Positions 24,481 through 32,398 of a DNA stretch of 47,434 nt are shown here, piece by piece. The DNA is from Spirogloea muscicola (taxonomy: Eukaryota; Streptophyta; Zygnematophyceae; Spirogloeales; Spirogloeaceae), in assembly GCA_009602725.1 (NCBI GenBank), contig WELB01000058.1, positions 295,171 through 342,604 of the forward strand. Reading direction: 5' to 3'. Position 1 is the first letter of the stretch, and each line of letters begins with the position of its first letter. Under the pieces are notes generated by a model. It saw only the letters and a program-made list of their open reading frames with translations. It was not told the origin of the DNA and ran no database searches. Position numbers and translations under genes: made by a program.

Positions 24481-24988
24481 TAGCTCCGCCAGAGGGGGTG
24501 ACCCGCTGGGAAGGGCGCAACGCGTACGGGCGGGCCGGAGAAGGAGAGTCCCCAGGGGCACCAGGCGCTCGAGTCCCCGCACCCCCTTGACGAGATGGGG
24601 CGGCGGGGAGTGGGCGACTTGCCCGCCAGTCCTCGTTGCATGTGGGGAGCTTGGTGCCCACATCCATCGCTCTCGCCGAGGCGGAGCCGCCGCCGGCTCT
24701 GCGCTCTGCGACAGCTCGTGGCGTGCGCGTGAGAGCCGCAGCCAGGTTGTGGGCGGTGACGCGCGCGGCGACCTCCCGGGCCACCGCAGGCTGGCCCATC
24801 CGCCGCCCCCGCCGCCGCCCGTGTGAAGGATATCGGGTAGCGGGAGCCCTGCTCGTCCTGCCGACGGCCGTGCTCTCTGCCCGCCAGGTGGCCAGCGCTC
24901 CCTCTCGCTTTCTTCGGCTGGCGGCTGCCGAGAGCATGGGACGTCAGCAGGAGGAACAAGGCTTCCGTCACCCGATGTCCTTCACACC
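24481..24988. other. Unassigned GC-rich segment between LINE and methyltransferase fragments
   Basis: About 500 bp with long open frames on the minus strand (for example 24386-24937), which I do not recognise. The frames may be a by-product of high GC. The right part forms the left arm of an inverted duplication. Confidence 0.4.
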
Positions 24989-25040
24989 GTGGACGGGCCA
25001 GCTGCTGTCGACCTGCAGCCTGCATGGTGGCAGGTTGGGA
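24779..25040. repeat. Long imperfect inverted duplication
   Basis: 24822-24838 and 24970-24986 are inverted copies of each other (TGTGAAGGAYATCGGGT, one mismatch). The similarity goes on inward to a centre near 24904 (for example GACGGCCGTGCTCTC against GACGTCCCATGCTCTC) and outward with gaps (GGCCACCGCAGGCTGGCCC against CCACCATGCAGGCTGC). The whole is an imperfect palindrome of about 260 bp. Confidence 0.6.
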
Positions 25041-25317
25041 GTGTCAGGGGCACTCCAGCGCTGGCAAAGGCCACGGGCTGGCAGACCATCTGCTCGCGGC
25101 TCTTTTGGGAGCTGGAGCAGGTCTTGGCGCTGCTGCAGGGGGGGCAGGAGGCCCCACTGGCATATGTGCTGGAGAACGTGCCGTCAGGCGACGACCGCCG
25201 GGAGAATGTGCGTCAGGACTTCCTGGTGGTGGACAGCCGCATTGGTCGAGGTGTGCCGCTGGACGCAGCAGCCTTGGGGAGCAGGGCGCACAGGCTCAGG
25301 ATGAAGTGGAGCAATCA
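24989..25317 (+). pseudogene. C5-cytosine DNA methyltransferase fragment (motifs IV, VI, VIII-like)
   Basis: Seen: VAGWECQGHSSAGKGHGLAD at 25027-25086, then after a one-base frame change SRLFWELEQVLALL, APLAYVLENVPSGDD and AALGSRAHRLR. In C5-MTases motif IV is PCQ followed by S-x-x-G-x-x-x-G-x-x-D-x-R-S-x-L-F, motif VI is ENV and motif VIII is QxRxR. Order and spacing match. The catalytic Cys is kept, but Pro before it is Glu here, as far as the reading shows. The motif I (SAM) region is not visible upstream, and LINE sequence starts abruptly at about 25318. Setting in a retroelement cluster suggests the enzyme was carried by a retrotransposon rather than being the host's maintenance enzyme. 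Non-functional: truncated at both ends and frameshifted. Confidence 0.62.
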
Positions 25318-25747
25318 AGGCTGGGTATGCGGTCGCCGGCGCCGCTCGCGCTAAGGAGCTCAAGTACGCTGACCATCCGCCGGCCGACAAGTTCTTCCCG
25401 TTGGCCATAGACACCCATGGGGCGCTGGGCGCTCGGTGGCTCGAGCTGCTCACCCAGCTAGCCCGCCACACCATCGCCCGTCGCTTCCATGGGGAGCCTG
25501 TAGACTTTCCTGCAGCAGGGTCGCTGGCGCAATTGTATCGCATGCGCCTGGCCGTCTCGCTGCAGCGGTCGATGGCCCGTGCGCTGCACCTTCGCGCCGG
25601 CAGGGCTCTTGCTGCTGCCTCTGGCTCTGGCCAAGGGACCAACTTTCAGGACCCTAGCCTCTCTGATTTGCGGCTGCTTAACAGGGGTTACTGAGTGATT
25701 TGTCGCTGCTCTCTATTTTTGTGTGCTTTGTTTTCTTAGCGCTTCCT
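25318..25747 (+). mobile_element. 5'-truncated RLE-LINE 3' end, plus strand
   Basis: It starts abruptly inside the RLE domain (GYAVAGAARAKELKYADHPP), continues FFPLAIDTHGALGARWLELL, and ends RAGRALAAASGSGQG then SDLRLLNRGY and a stop at 25692-25694. The reading frame is open throughout, so this piece is young. Its 5' break lies against the methyltransferase fragment, typical of incomplete LINE insertion. The 3' UTR (GAGTGATTTG..., TTTGTGTGCTTTG) runs to about 25747. Confidence 0.8.
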
Positions 25748-25993
25748 CATGCGCCTGGCCGTCTCGCTGCAGCGGTCGATGGCCCGTGCGCTGCAACTTC
25801 GTGCCGGCCGGGCTCTTGCTGCTGCCTCTGGCTCTGGCCAGGGGACCCACTTTCAGGACCCTAGCCTCTCTGATTTGCGGCTGCTTAGCAGGGGTTACTA
25901 AGTGATTTGCAGCTGCTTTCTTTCTTTTGTGTGCTTTGTTTTCTTAGCGCTTCCTCTGGCCCCCCCTTCTCGTACTTTGTTCATTCTTTTTTG

Positions 25994-26012
25994 GGCTGGC
26001 TTTTCCAGCCCC
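25994..26012 (+). repeat. LINE 3' UTR stem-loop 1
   Basis: GGGCTGG-CTTTT-CCAGCCC is a perfect 7-bp stem with a 5-nt loop, preceded by TTCATTCTTTTTT. 3' stem-loops are the recognition elements of reverse transcriptase in several LINE families; that role is inference here. Confidence 0.7.
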
Positions 26013-26080
26013 TATCCTCGATGGGCGAGCCCTTCTTCCTCTGGCCCCCTTCTCGTACTTTAAAGTGTTCATTCTTTTTT

Positions 26081-26099
26081 GGGCTGGTTTTTCCAGCCC
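26081..26099 (+). repeat. LINE 3' UTR stem-loop 2
   Basis: GGGCTGG-TTTTT-CCAGCCC is the same stem with a different loop, in the second tandem 3' UTR unit. Confidence 0.7.
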
Positions 26100-26130
26100 C
26101 TATCCTCAATGGGCGAGCCCTTCACAATCT

Positions 26131-26262
26131 GGCGCAGCCAGAGTTGGTGGCAGCCGCGGCCGTGTTGGCAAAGCGCCCAGCCGGGCTGCAGGTCTCGGGC
26201 ATCTTGGACCCAGGGAGGGTGCCGAGCCGGTGAAGAGAGAAGCGCGGCCGAATTGACTGGTG
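26131..26262 (+). other. Short unassigned open segment between opposed LINE tails
   Basis: It reads LVAAAAVLAKRPAGLQVSGI in one plus frame with a stop at 26231. The stretch is unlike either LINE tail and may be a leftover of the pre-insertion locus. I do not recognise it. Confidence 0.3.
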
Positions 26263-26912
26263 GCTGAGAGAAGCCAGCCCAAAAGGAATGGACAAGGGCA
26301 AGAGGAGCCGAATGGCGCAGAAAGCAGGGGACTAAGTGCTAAGACGACAAGGAGGCTCTCAGTAACCTCTAGTCAGCAAGTGCAGGTCAGAATAGCTAGA
26401 GGGCGGGAAGACGTCGGCCTGACGAAACCCGGAGGCAGCCGCCAGGGCGCGACCTGCACGTAGGTGGACGGCAAACGCAAGAGACCGCTGCAGGGAAACG
26501 GCAGGGCGCATCCTGAACACCTGTGCGAGGGACCCGGCGACGTTGAAGCCAGGCTGCTCGCTGTGCTGCCCATGGCGGCCGGCCACCGCACGGCGAGCAA
26601 GGCGGTGGAGAAGGTCGAGCCATTTGGTCCCAAAGGCCCCGTGCACGTCGACGGCGAGTGGGACAAACTCGTCGCCTACGGGGTGGTCCGCGTATTTGCG
26701 GTCCTTTGCGCCCGCCGCCTGACGGACTGCGTAGCCCGCCTCCTCGGAGGAACGCTTGGCGCTGCCGGAAACAACGCAGTCAGACGTGACAACATCGGCA
26801 ATGAGCCGAGGCCCCCCGCCGAGCGCGCTGGCGACGAGGTCGGCCCGCCGGGTGTGGACGCGGCCATCCGCCCCAGCGGAAGAAGGCGGCTGCTGATATG
26901 AAAGAATCGGCT
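26262..26912 (-). mobile_element. RLE-LINE 3' fragment, minus strand
   Basis: Read leftward from about 26880: DGRVHTRRADLVASALGGGP, RLIADVVTSD, EAGYAVRQAAGAKDRKYADH, FVPLAVDVHGAFGTKWLDLL, AVHLRAGRALAAASGFRQ, ending SYSDLHLLTRGY with the stop at 26359. RRADLV and the IADVV segment are the expected nuclease-core residues. The frame is open from about 26900 to the stop. The 3' UTR has an imperfect GGGCTGGCTTCTCTCAGCCACC hairpin at 26262-26283. It inserts directly downstream of another LINE tail (26.96-27.2 kb). Confidence 0.8.
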
Positions 26913-26959
26913 GTGAAATGCCAGCCAGATGCTTACAGGTGTTCATGACGGAGCCAAAG

Positions 26960-27205
26960 AAGAAAGTGCTCGCCCTAAGAAAAAGAAGAAGAAGGGCTCG
27001 CCCATTGAGGATAGGGGCTGGAAAAGCCAGCCCAAAAAAGAATGAACAAAGTACGAGAAGGAGGGCCAGAGGAAGCGCTAAAAAAACAAAGCACACAAAG
27101 AAAGAAAGCAGCTGCAAATCACTCAGTAACCCCTGCTAAGCAGCCGCAAATCAGAGAGGCTAGGGTCCTGAAAGTGGGTCCCCTGGCCAGAGCCAGAGGC
27201 CCTAA
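26960..27205 (-). mobile_element. Very short RLE-LINE tail, minus strand
   Basis: On the minus strand it reads the last 20 or so codons (SGQG...DPSLSDLRLLSRGY, stop at about 27133-27131) and then the same 3' UTR as the plus-strand tail at 25.75-26.13 kb, with a TTTGTGTGCTTTG spacer, stem-loop and GGGCGAGCCC. Close to sequence-identical to that copy, but in the opposite orientation. Confidence 0.72.
27015..27033 (-). repeat. LINE 3' UTR stem-loop 3 (minus strand)
   Basis: Plus-strand GGGCTGG-AAAAG-CCAGCCC, that is GGGCTGG-CTTTT-CCAGCCC on the minus strand, identical to stem-loop 1. Confidence 0.7.
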
Positions 27206-27219
27206 GGAAAAGGGGGCCA

Positions 27220-29285
27220 GCAAAGCCAGCCCAGAAAGAATGGACAATATCCGAAAGCCAAAGAAAGGAAAAAAACACACAGCTAGGCAGCTAGACAAGA
27301 AGACACAACGAAAACCACAGGAAGCTCAATACCCACGGGTGAGCAACATCAGGTCAGAGTAGCTCGACGCCGGGAAATATGCATTCAGACGCGACCCAGA
27401 AGCGGCCGCAATAGCGCGACCTGCACGCGAGTGGACGGCATAAGCAAGAGAGCGCTGGAGGGACACGGAGAGCCGCATCCGAAAAACCTGGGCCAGGGAG
27501 CCGGCCGCGCTGAAGCCGGGCAGCCCCCCTAGCAGACCCGTCCGCCGCTCGATGGCCTGCCGGGCAAGCCGCTGGAGGAGATTCAGCCAGCCGCTGCCAT
27601 AAGCCCCGTGGACGTCTATGGCAAGGGCAGCGAACTCGTTCGCAGGGGGGGGGTGATCGCGTACTTCCGCTCCTTGCCGCGGGCAGCCACAGCGACCGCA
27701 TGCCCCGCGGCGTCGGAGTTAGCGGAATCGACACAGTCGGCGGTCACCACATCCGCAATGATACGCAGACCGCCGCCGGGCGGGATGGCGACGAGGTCAG
27801 CGCGCCTGGTGTGGATCTGGCCATCGGCGTTGCGCAGGATGGGCATAATCGACGTGTGCTCCACGGCCACCTTGTAGCCCGCCTCGATGAAGACGCCGTG
27901 CATGCCGTCTCTGAGGAGGTCATGGGAACCAGTCCTCTCGCCGCCATGGGCACAACGGAGCATGTGGGCCGCCAGCATCGCAGCGTCAGCGTGGCGGGCA
28001 CCGCACGCGCATTGCATGACTCCGACGAGGCAGGGGGGGAGGAGGCCCAGAAGCCGGTGCACCGCAGTCCTGTATATTGCGTCAGGCATTGTGAGAGCCG
28101 CGTAGATGGGGAGCGCGGATACCCACGCCGCCGCCCCGGGGGAGGAGGCGGAGAGAAGCCGGGCGCGCCCTCGAATGTCTTGCGGCGGAAGAAGCTCCAC
28201 CACCCGGTCGTAGGCCGCTTTGTCCACCAGCGCATTGCAGCGGGCCTGGGCCCGCAGGTCAGGGGTGTGCGCCAGGTGAATGAACGGAACAACCTGCTGC
28301 GCCATGTCGGGGTGGGCCGCCAGGAGCCCGTCGCGGGCAGCGCGGAGGGCAACCTGGAAGGGCAGCGAGCCGCTCTCCACCTCAGCCACCACCCGCTCCA
28401 AGGTGCGGATGCCGTGAGCTTGGAACCGCTGGCTGATGGGTGCGGCAACCTGCCCAGCTGCACAGGTAGGCGGCCTCGCAGGCGCGGGCGACTGGGCGGC
28501 AGCCCAGACCGCCGCGACTAACAGGCAGGCTGGCTTGGAGCAGCGCGGCTGGCGTGGTAAGGAAGTCGGGGTGCTGGAGGAGAGCGGCAGCGCTCGCCAG
28601 AATGCCAGAGTCAAACGCCGCGTACGCCGCCTTTACCGCCGGGGAGGGAGGGAGGACGCGGGCCAAGTAGTGCGGGCGCTGGGCAATGCACGTGGTCAGC
28701 ATCGCCGTCGCCAACTGCATGTCTTGCAGTGTGTGGAGACGGTCAGCCGGCCGGAGGTGCTCCAGCAGTCGGGCCTGGAGCTGCTCGACCACGAAGGCTG
28801 GGGAACCAATGGGGGCGCCGAGGAGGATGAAGCCCACATCAGGTGTCTGGCAGCCCGAGGGCAACCGCAGGTGGGCCGGCAGGCCCTGTGGAGACCAAGC
28901 ACTGCACTTGGCTGCGCGGATACCCAGGCCAATGGCGCCCAACTGCCCCTCCAGGGTAGCGAAGGCTGCCACGACGTCGTCTGGCGGCCCCACCAGCGTT
29001 GTGTCATCCGCGTACGTGGGGGCGAGGACTCCAGGGTGAGCCGCGACCGTGGCCAGCAGCGCCCGATTGTGAGCCAACGCGTAGTACATACAGCCCGGCC
29101 AGTGGATCCCCTTGGCGCGCGCCTGTGGAAATTTGGAGGACCTCCACCTCTCCGTGCCTTGTGCGCCACAGCAGGTCGCTTGGCTGACCACAGCCCTGCC
29201 TGAAGAAGGGTAGGAGGCTGGGGAAGGCCGCCCTCAGCTCCTCTGCGAGACATCCCGGTCTGCGCTGTTGTTGTAAGCATGTTGT
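27220..29285 (-). mobile_element. RLE-LINE copy, RT C-terminal half plus endonuclease, minus strand
   Basis: Leftward from 29285: AEELRAAFPSLLPFF, GARQGDPLAG, the RT active site TYADDTTLVGPP (about 29010), thumb and connector (SLPVSRGGLGCRPV), FQVALRAARDGLLAAHPD, then the RLE domain: knuckle CACGARHADAAMLAAHMLRC, GSHDLLRDGMHGVFIEAGYK, RRADLVAIPPGGGLRIIAD and AVAARGKERKY. A G9 run at 27645-27653 shifts the frame, after which EFAALAIDVHGAYGSGWLNL continues in another frame to the stop at about 27336. Knuckle plus PD-(D/E)xK-like core at the C-terminus defines RLE-bearing non-LTR elements (R2/CRE/NeSL-like group). The 5' part is missing, and at least three frameshifts are present. Confidence 0.85.
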
Positions 29286-29303
29286 AAGCATGTAAGCCAA
29301 AGG

Positions 29304-31268
29304 CTAGGCAGACAGGCCGCCCTCAATACCCCGTGTCAGCAGTAGGAAGTCAGATGAGCTGAGGGGAGGAAGAGCAACCCCGCTGCGCAAGCCAGAGGCT
29401 GCTGCAAGGGCGCGACCAACCCGGCAATGTAAAGCAATCGCCTGGGAGCGCTGTAGGCACATAGATGAACGCATTCGGTAGCAGGAAACAAGACCCGAAG
29501 GTACCGAGCCACCGGGAAGGGCAGCACCCTGTTCCCGGCGCCGCTGGTCAGCTTGAGAGGCCAGCAGCGAAAGTAACGAGGACCACCGGCCCCCGTAACA
29601 CCCATGGATGTCCATGGCCAGGGGGTAAAAGGTATCACCCGCCGGGTGGTCCTTGTACTTCTGCAGCTTCTTCCGTTCGGCCACCTTCACAGCGTAGCCG
29701 GTCCCAGAAGTAATGAGGCCCTTCGTCCGGAAGCTGTCAGTGAGGACAACGTCCATGAGGAGCCGCTTGCCACATCCCAGGGGGACGCCGACCAGATCGA
29801 CACGCCTCGTCCGAGGGACCCCATTGCGGAGTTGGATGGGCATCACCCCAGTGCTCTCCAACGCCACTTGATATCCCGCCTCCTTGACGATGCCATACAT
29901 GGCGTCACGTAGGAGGTTGTGGGAGCCCGTGCGCTCACTAGCCTCTGGCACACCTGAGCATGTGGTCACCCATGAGCAATGCATCATGCTCAATAAGCCC
30001 ACATTCACATTGGGTCACCCCTGCCAAGCACAGGGATGGTAAGCCAAGGCGGCGGCGCATAGCATCGCCGAAAATGCCTTTTCCATCCGCAAGCCCGCAT
30101 GAAAAGGCAAAGCGCGGAGCCACTCAGACGCTCCCAGAGACGAAACAGATAGGAGCCGAGCCTGGCCTCGAGCATCCCCTTGGAGGAGACTCCGGAGATG
30201 CTCCAGTGGTTGCTCGTCTGCAGTACGGGAAAAGCGTGGTTGAGCCTTAACATCAGAAACGTCAGCCCAGGCAGCAAACCTAACAGGCTCATTCAACAGA
30301 GGCGGGTATGCGGCGAAGAGATCCTGTTGGCATGCTTTGAGAGTCACTTGGAAAGGCAGACTCCCCTGAACCACGTTACTGATGTGAGGCGCCAATAGAC
30401 GTTGTTGCCCAAGGAGGAACCGTCCAGATATGGACGAAGCCACTTGAGCCCAGCAGCCAAGGTACGCTGGTCTGCATAAGCGGACCAAGGGGCGACAACC
30501 AAGCCCACCGTGACGTATGGGCAGCGTACATTGCACCAGTGCTGCTGGAGACTGCTCTAGGAGTGGGTGAGCAATCAGATCAGCAAGGCATTGCTGAAGC
30601 TTGACATCAATGGATGCATAGATAGCATCCAAGCTGACCGACGGTGGGACCGTACGCAGGTAGCACGGCCGCTGTGCCACACTCCTGATCAAAATGGCCA
30701 CTGCCAACTGAGAGTCCCCAAGGCTAGGGAGCTCTGGCAGGACCTGCATGTATCCTTGGAGACGAGCAAGGACAGCACCCTCCGAGACAGACGGGTCCCC
30801 TAGTGGCACTCCCAAGATCCTCAATCCGTCCTCTGGAGTCTGGCAAGATGTCGGCAACGAGGGGAAGAGGGAAAGAGGGACGCCAATGGGGGACCAGGCA
30901 GAGCACTTAGCCGGATTGACCCCAAGCCGATAAGCTGGAGCTGGTGCTGAAGCGTGCCGAAAGCTCGCAGCACCTCCTCTGGGGGGGCCGAGGAGCGTGG
31001 TATCATCCGCATAGCTCGGGAGGAGAACGCCAGGGTGAGCGCTCGCCGTGTTGCGCAAAGCACGGTGATGCGCCAGAGCGAAGAGGAAAGCACCCATTGG
31101 ATCACCTTGGCGTGTCCCCGTCTTTGACTGCAGAACAGCCAAAGAAGTCCCTGCCCCCCACAAAAATGCAGACGGCGAGCCATACATGTAGCGGAAGTGA
31201 GGGAGGAGGGTGGGAAAGTACTGCCTTAGCTCCTGGGCATCGTCCTGGATCTGCATGATTAGGGTGCG
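29304..31268 (-). mobile_element. RLE-LINE, second half of the long copy (RT repeat unit, RLE, 3' end)
   Basis: Continuation of the LINE at 32131-34781 beyond the inserted solo LTR. It reads MQIQDDAQ joined directly to ELRQYFPTLLPHFRY, TGTRQGDPMGAFLFALAHHR, SYADDTTLLGPP, IRHGGLGCRPLVRLCRPAYL, then the RLE part CECGLIEHDALLMGDHMLRC, GSHNLLRDAMYGIVKEAG, TRRVDLVGVPLGCGKRLLMD, YPLAMDIHGCYGGRWSSLL and SDFLLLTRGI to the stop at 29304. RRVDLV replaces RRADLV. About 63 codons of RT (AHFHPHQFGAG to the start of ELRQ) are deleted compared with the unit at 33.2 kb. Frameshifts occur near 30.0 and 30.9 kb. Confidence 0.83.
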
Positions 31269-32130
31269 TGAAGCATTCCTGACCCTTAAGACACAGTCGA
31301 AGGTCAGTTATGTCCTGATTGAGTTCGGTCGTTGGGGTTTTGAGACAAACCCCCAGCACAGCGAAGCACCACGTGTATCACACAGCGGAAGTCTTGGCCT
31401 GAGATGCTGCCGACAGTCAGCAGCTCACCTCTCAAGTGCGGGCCAGCGACTGCAGTCACAGTCTTACTCACAGAGAGCCGATGCAGATCCGCCACGACGG
31501 GATGCGGCGACGGGCTGCGGCAGCAGGCAGCAGCAGGGCTGCGTCGGCGGGCTGCGGCAGCAGGCGGCAGCAGGGCTGCGCCTCTCTCTCGCGGGCTTCA
31601 CTGAGATTGACCGAGTTACCCGAGTCTGCTCTCAGCCCTACTTGTAGTGCTTCACGTGCCACCCTCCCCAGGGGTCTCTGGGAGGTTCGTCTCAGGGCCC
31701 ACCTCGGGAAGGCGGGCCCGACAAGGGGAATCTAGTACGTGGCCAGGCCACGCGGCTTCCTTCTGGAAGTAGCGGCCAGTGGCGACCAATGGCGGCCAAC
31801 GGCGGCGCCCTGCGGCGCCGCCAGTGCGTCACGGGTGTGGCGCGGCGTCACGGCGGCCACACGTGTCACATACACGTCATTACGGGTGTGTCGGCAGATA
31901 CCAGAATATGCCGAGGAGCTTCTCTCTGGAAGTCCAGGATTCGCCACCTCTGCTGGAGGCGGCGCGCCTGTGCGTCACATCGCTGACAGGCGCGTCACAC
32001 CGCGCGTCACCTCGCGCGGGTCACTCGCGCGTCACATGCGCGTCGCACGCGTCAGGCACGTGCGCGGCGGTTGGTTACACGGTAGCGCTTAAGTCGGAGT
32101 TAAGCGTCCCGTAACGGCGGGGACGTTATA
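31269..32130 (-). mobile_element. Solo LTR 1, inserted in the LINE, 5-bp target duplication
   Basis: 862 bp bounded by TGAAGCATTCCTGACC on the left and GGGGACGTTATA on the right, flanked by the 5-bp direct repeat GTGCG (31264-31268 and 32131-32135). Removing it and one GTGCG restores LINE text that matches the uninterrupted copy at about 33347. It shares its whole layout with solo LTR 2 (38824-39718). No internal region is present, so it arose by LTR-LTR recombination. Orientation (minus) is inferred from similarity to the LTRs attached to gypsy coding regions. Confidence 0.85.
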
Positions 32131-32398
32131 GTGCGCCCCACGAGGCGCGACAGAACCTCCCCCATCGAGATAGGACGCACTCCCCCGCTGTCCTTCTGCA
32201 AAGCAATGAGATTGCTTGTGCAGAGGACTGCGCCTACCCGATGGGTGAGATGTCCACGCGCAACATGTTGCGCAACCCTAAGCAGCAGATCGAAGTCCTG
32301 CGAGTCGTCCTTCCCATACAGCTCCCGCAAATGCTCAAAGAGCATGCCCGATGGACCCCCGGCGACTGCCTTGCGGCTACGCTGGTCTGCATAAGCGG
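32131..32398 (-). mobile_element. RLE-LINE, start of the duplicated unit
   Basis: It reads KAVAGGPSGMLFEHLRELYG, HRVGAVLCTSNLIALQ, GVRPISMGEVLSRLVGRT and is then cut by solo LTR 1. At its right end (32398/32399) it is fused to RLCRPAY of the preceding RT unit, so the LINE contains an internal partial tandem duplication. Confidence 0.8.

Larger units (their letters stand above)
25748..26130 (+). mobile_element. Second 5'-truncated RLE-LINE tail with 3' UTR
   Basis: It repeats the last 52 codons of the preceding copy (MRLAVSLQRSMARALQLRAG to LRLLSRGY, stop at 25899-25901) and then its 3' UTR: GCGCTTCCTCTGGCCCC followed by two copies of an 80-90 bp unit, each with a GGGCTGG stem-loop and GGGCGAGCCCTTC. 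It forms a partial tandem array with the copy before it. Confidence 0.78.

Noticed and set aside
24258-25025. 256-codon minus-strand frame next to the methyltransferase fragment
   Set aside because: Composition-driven and overlaps the inverted duplication and LINE text; no domain recognised. A gag-like role cannot be excluded but is unsupported.
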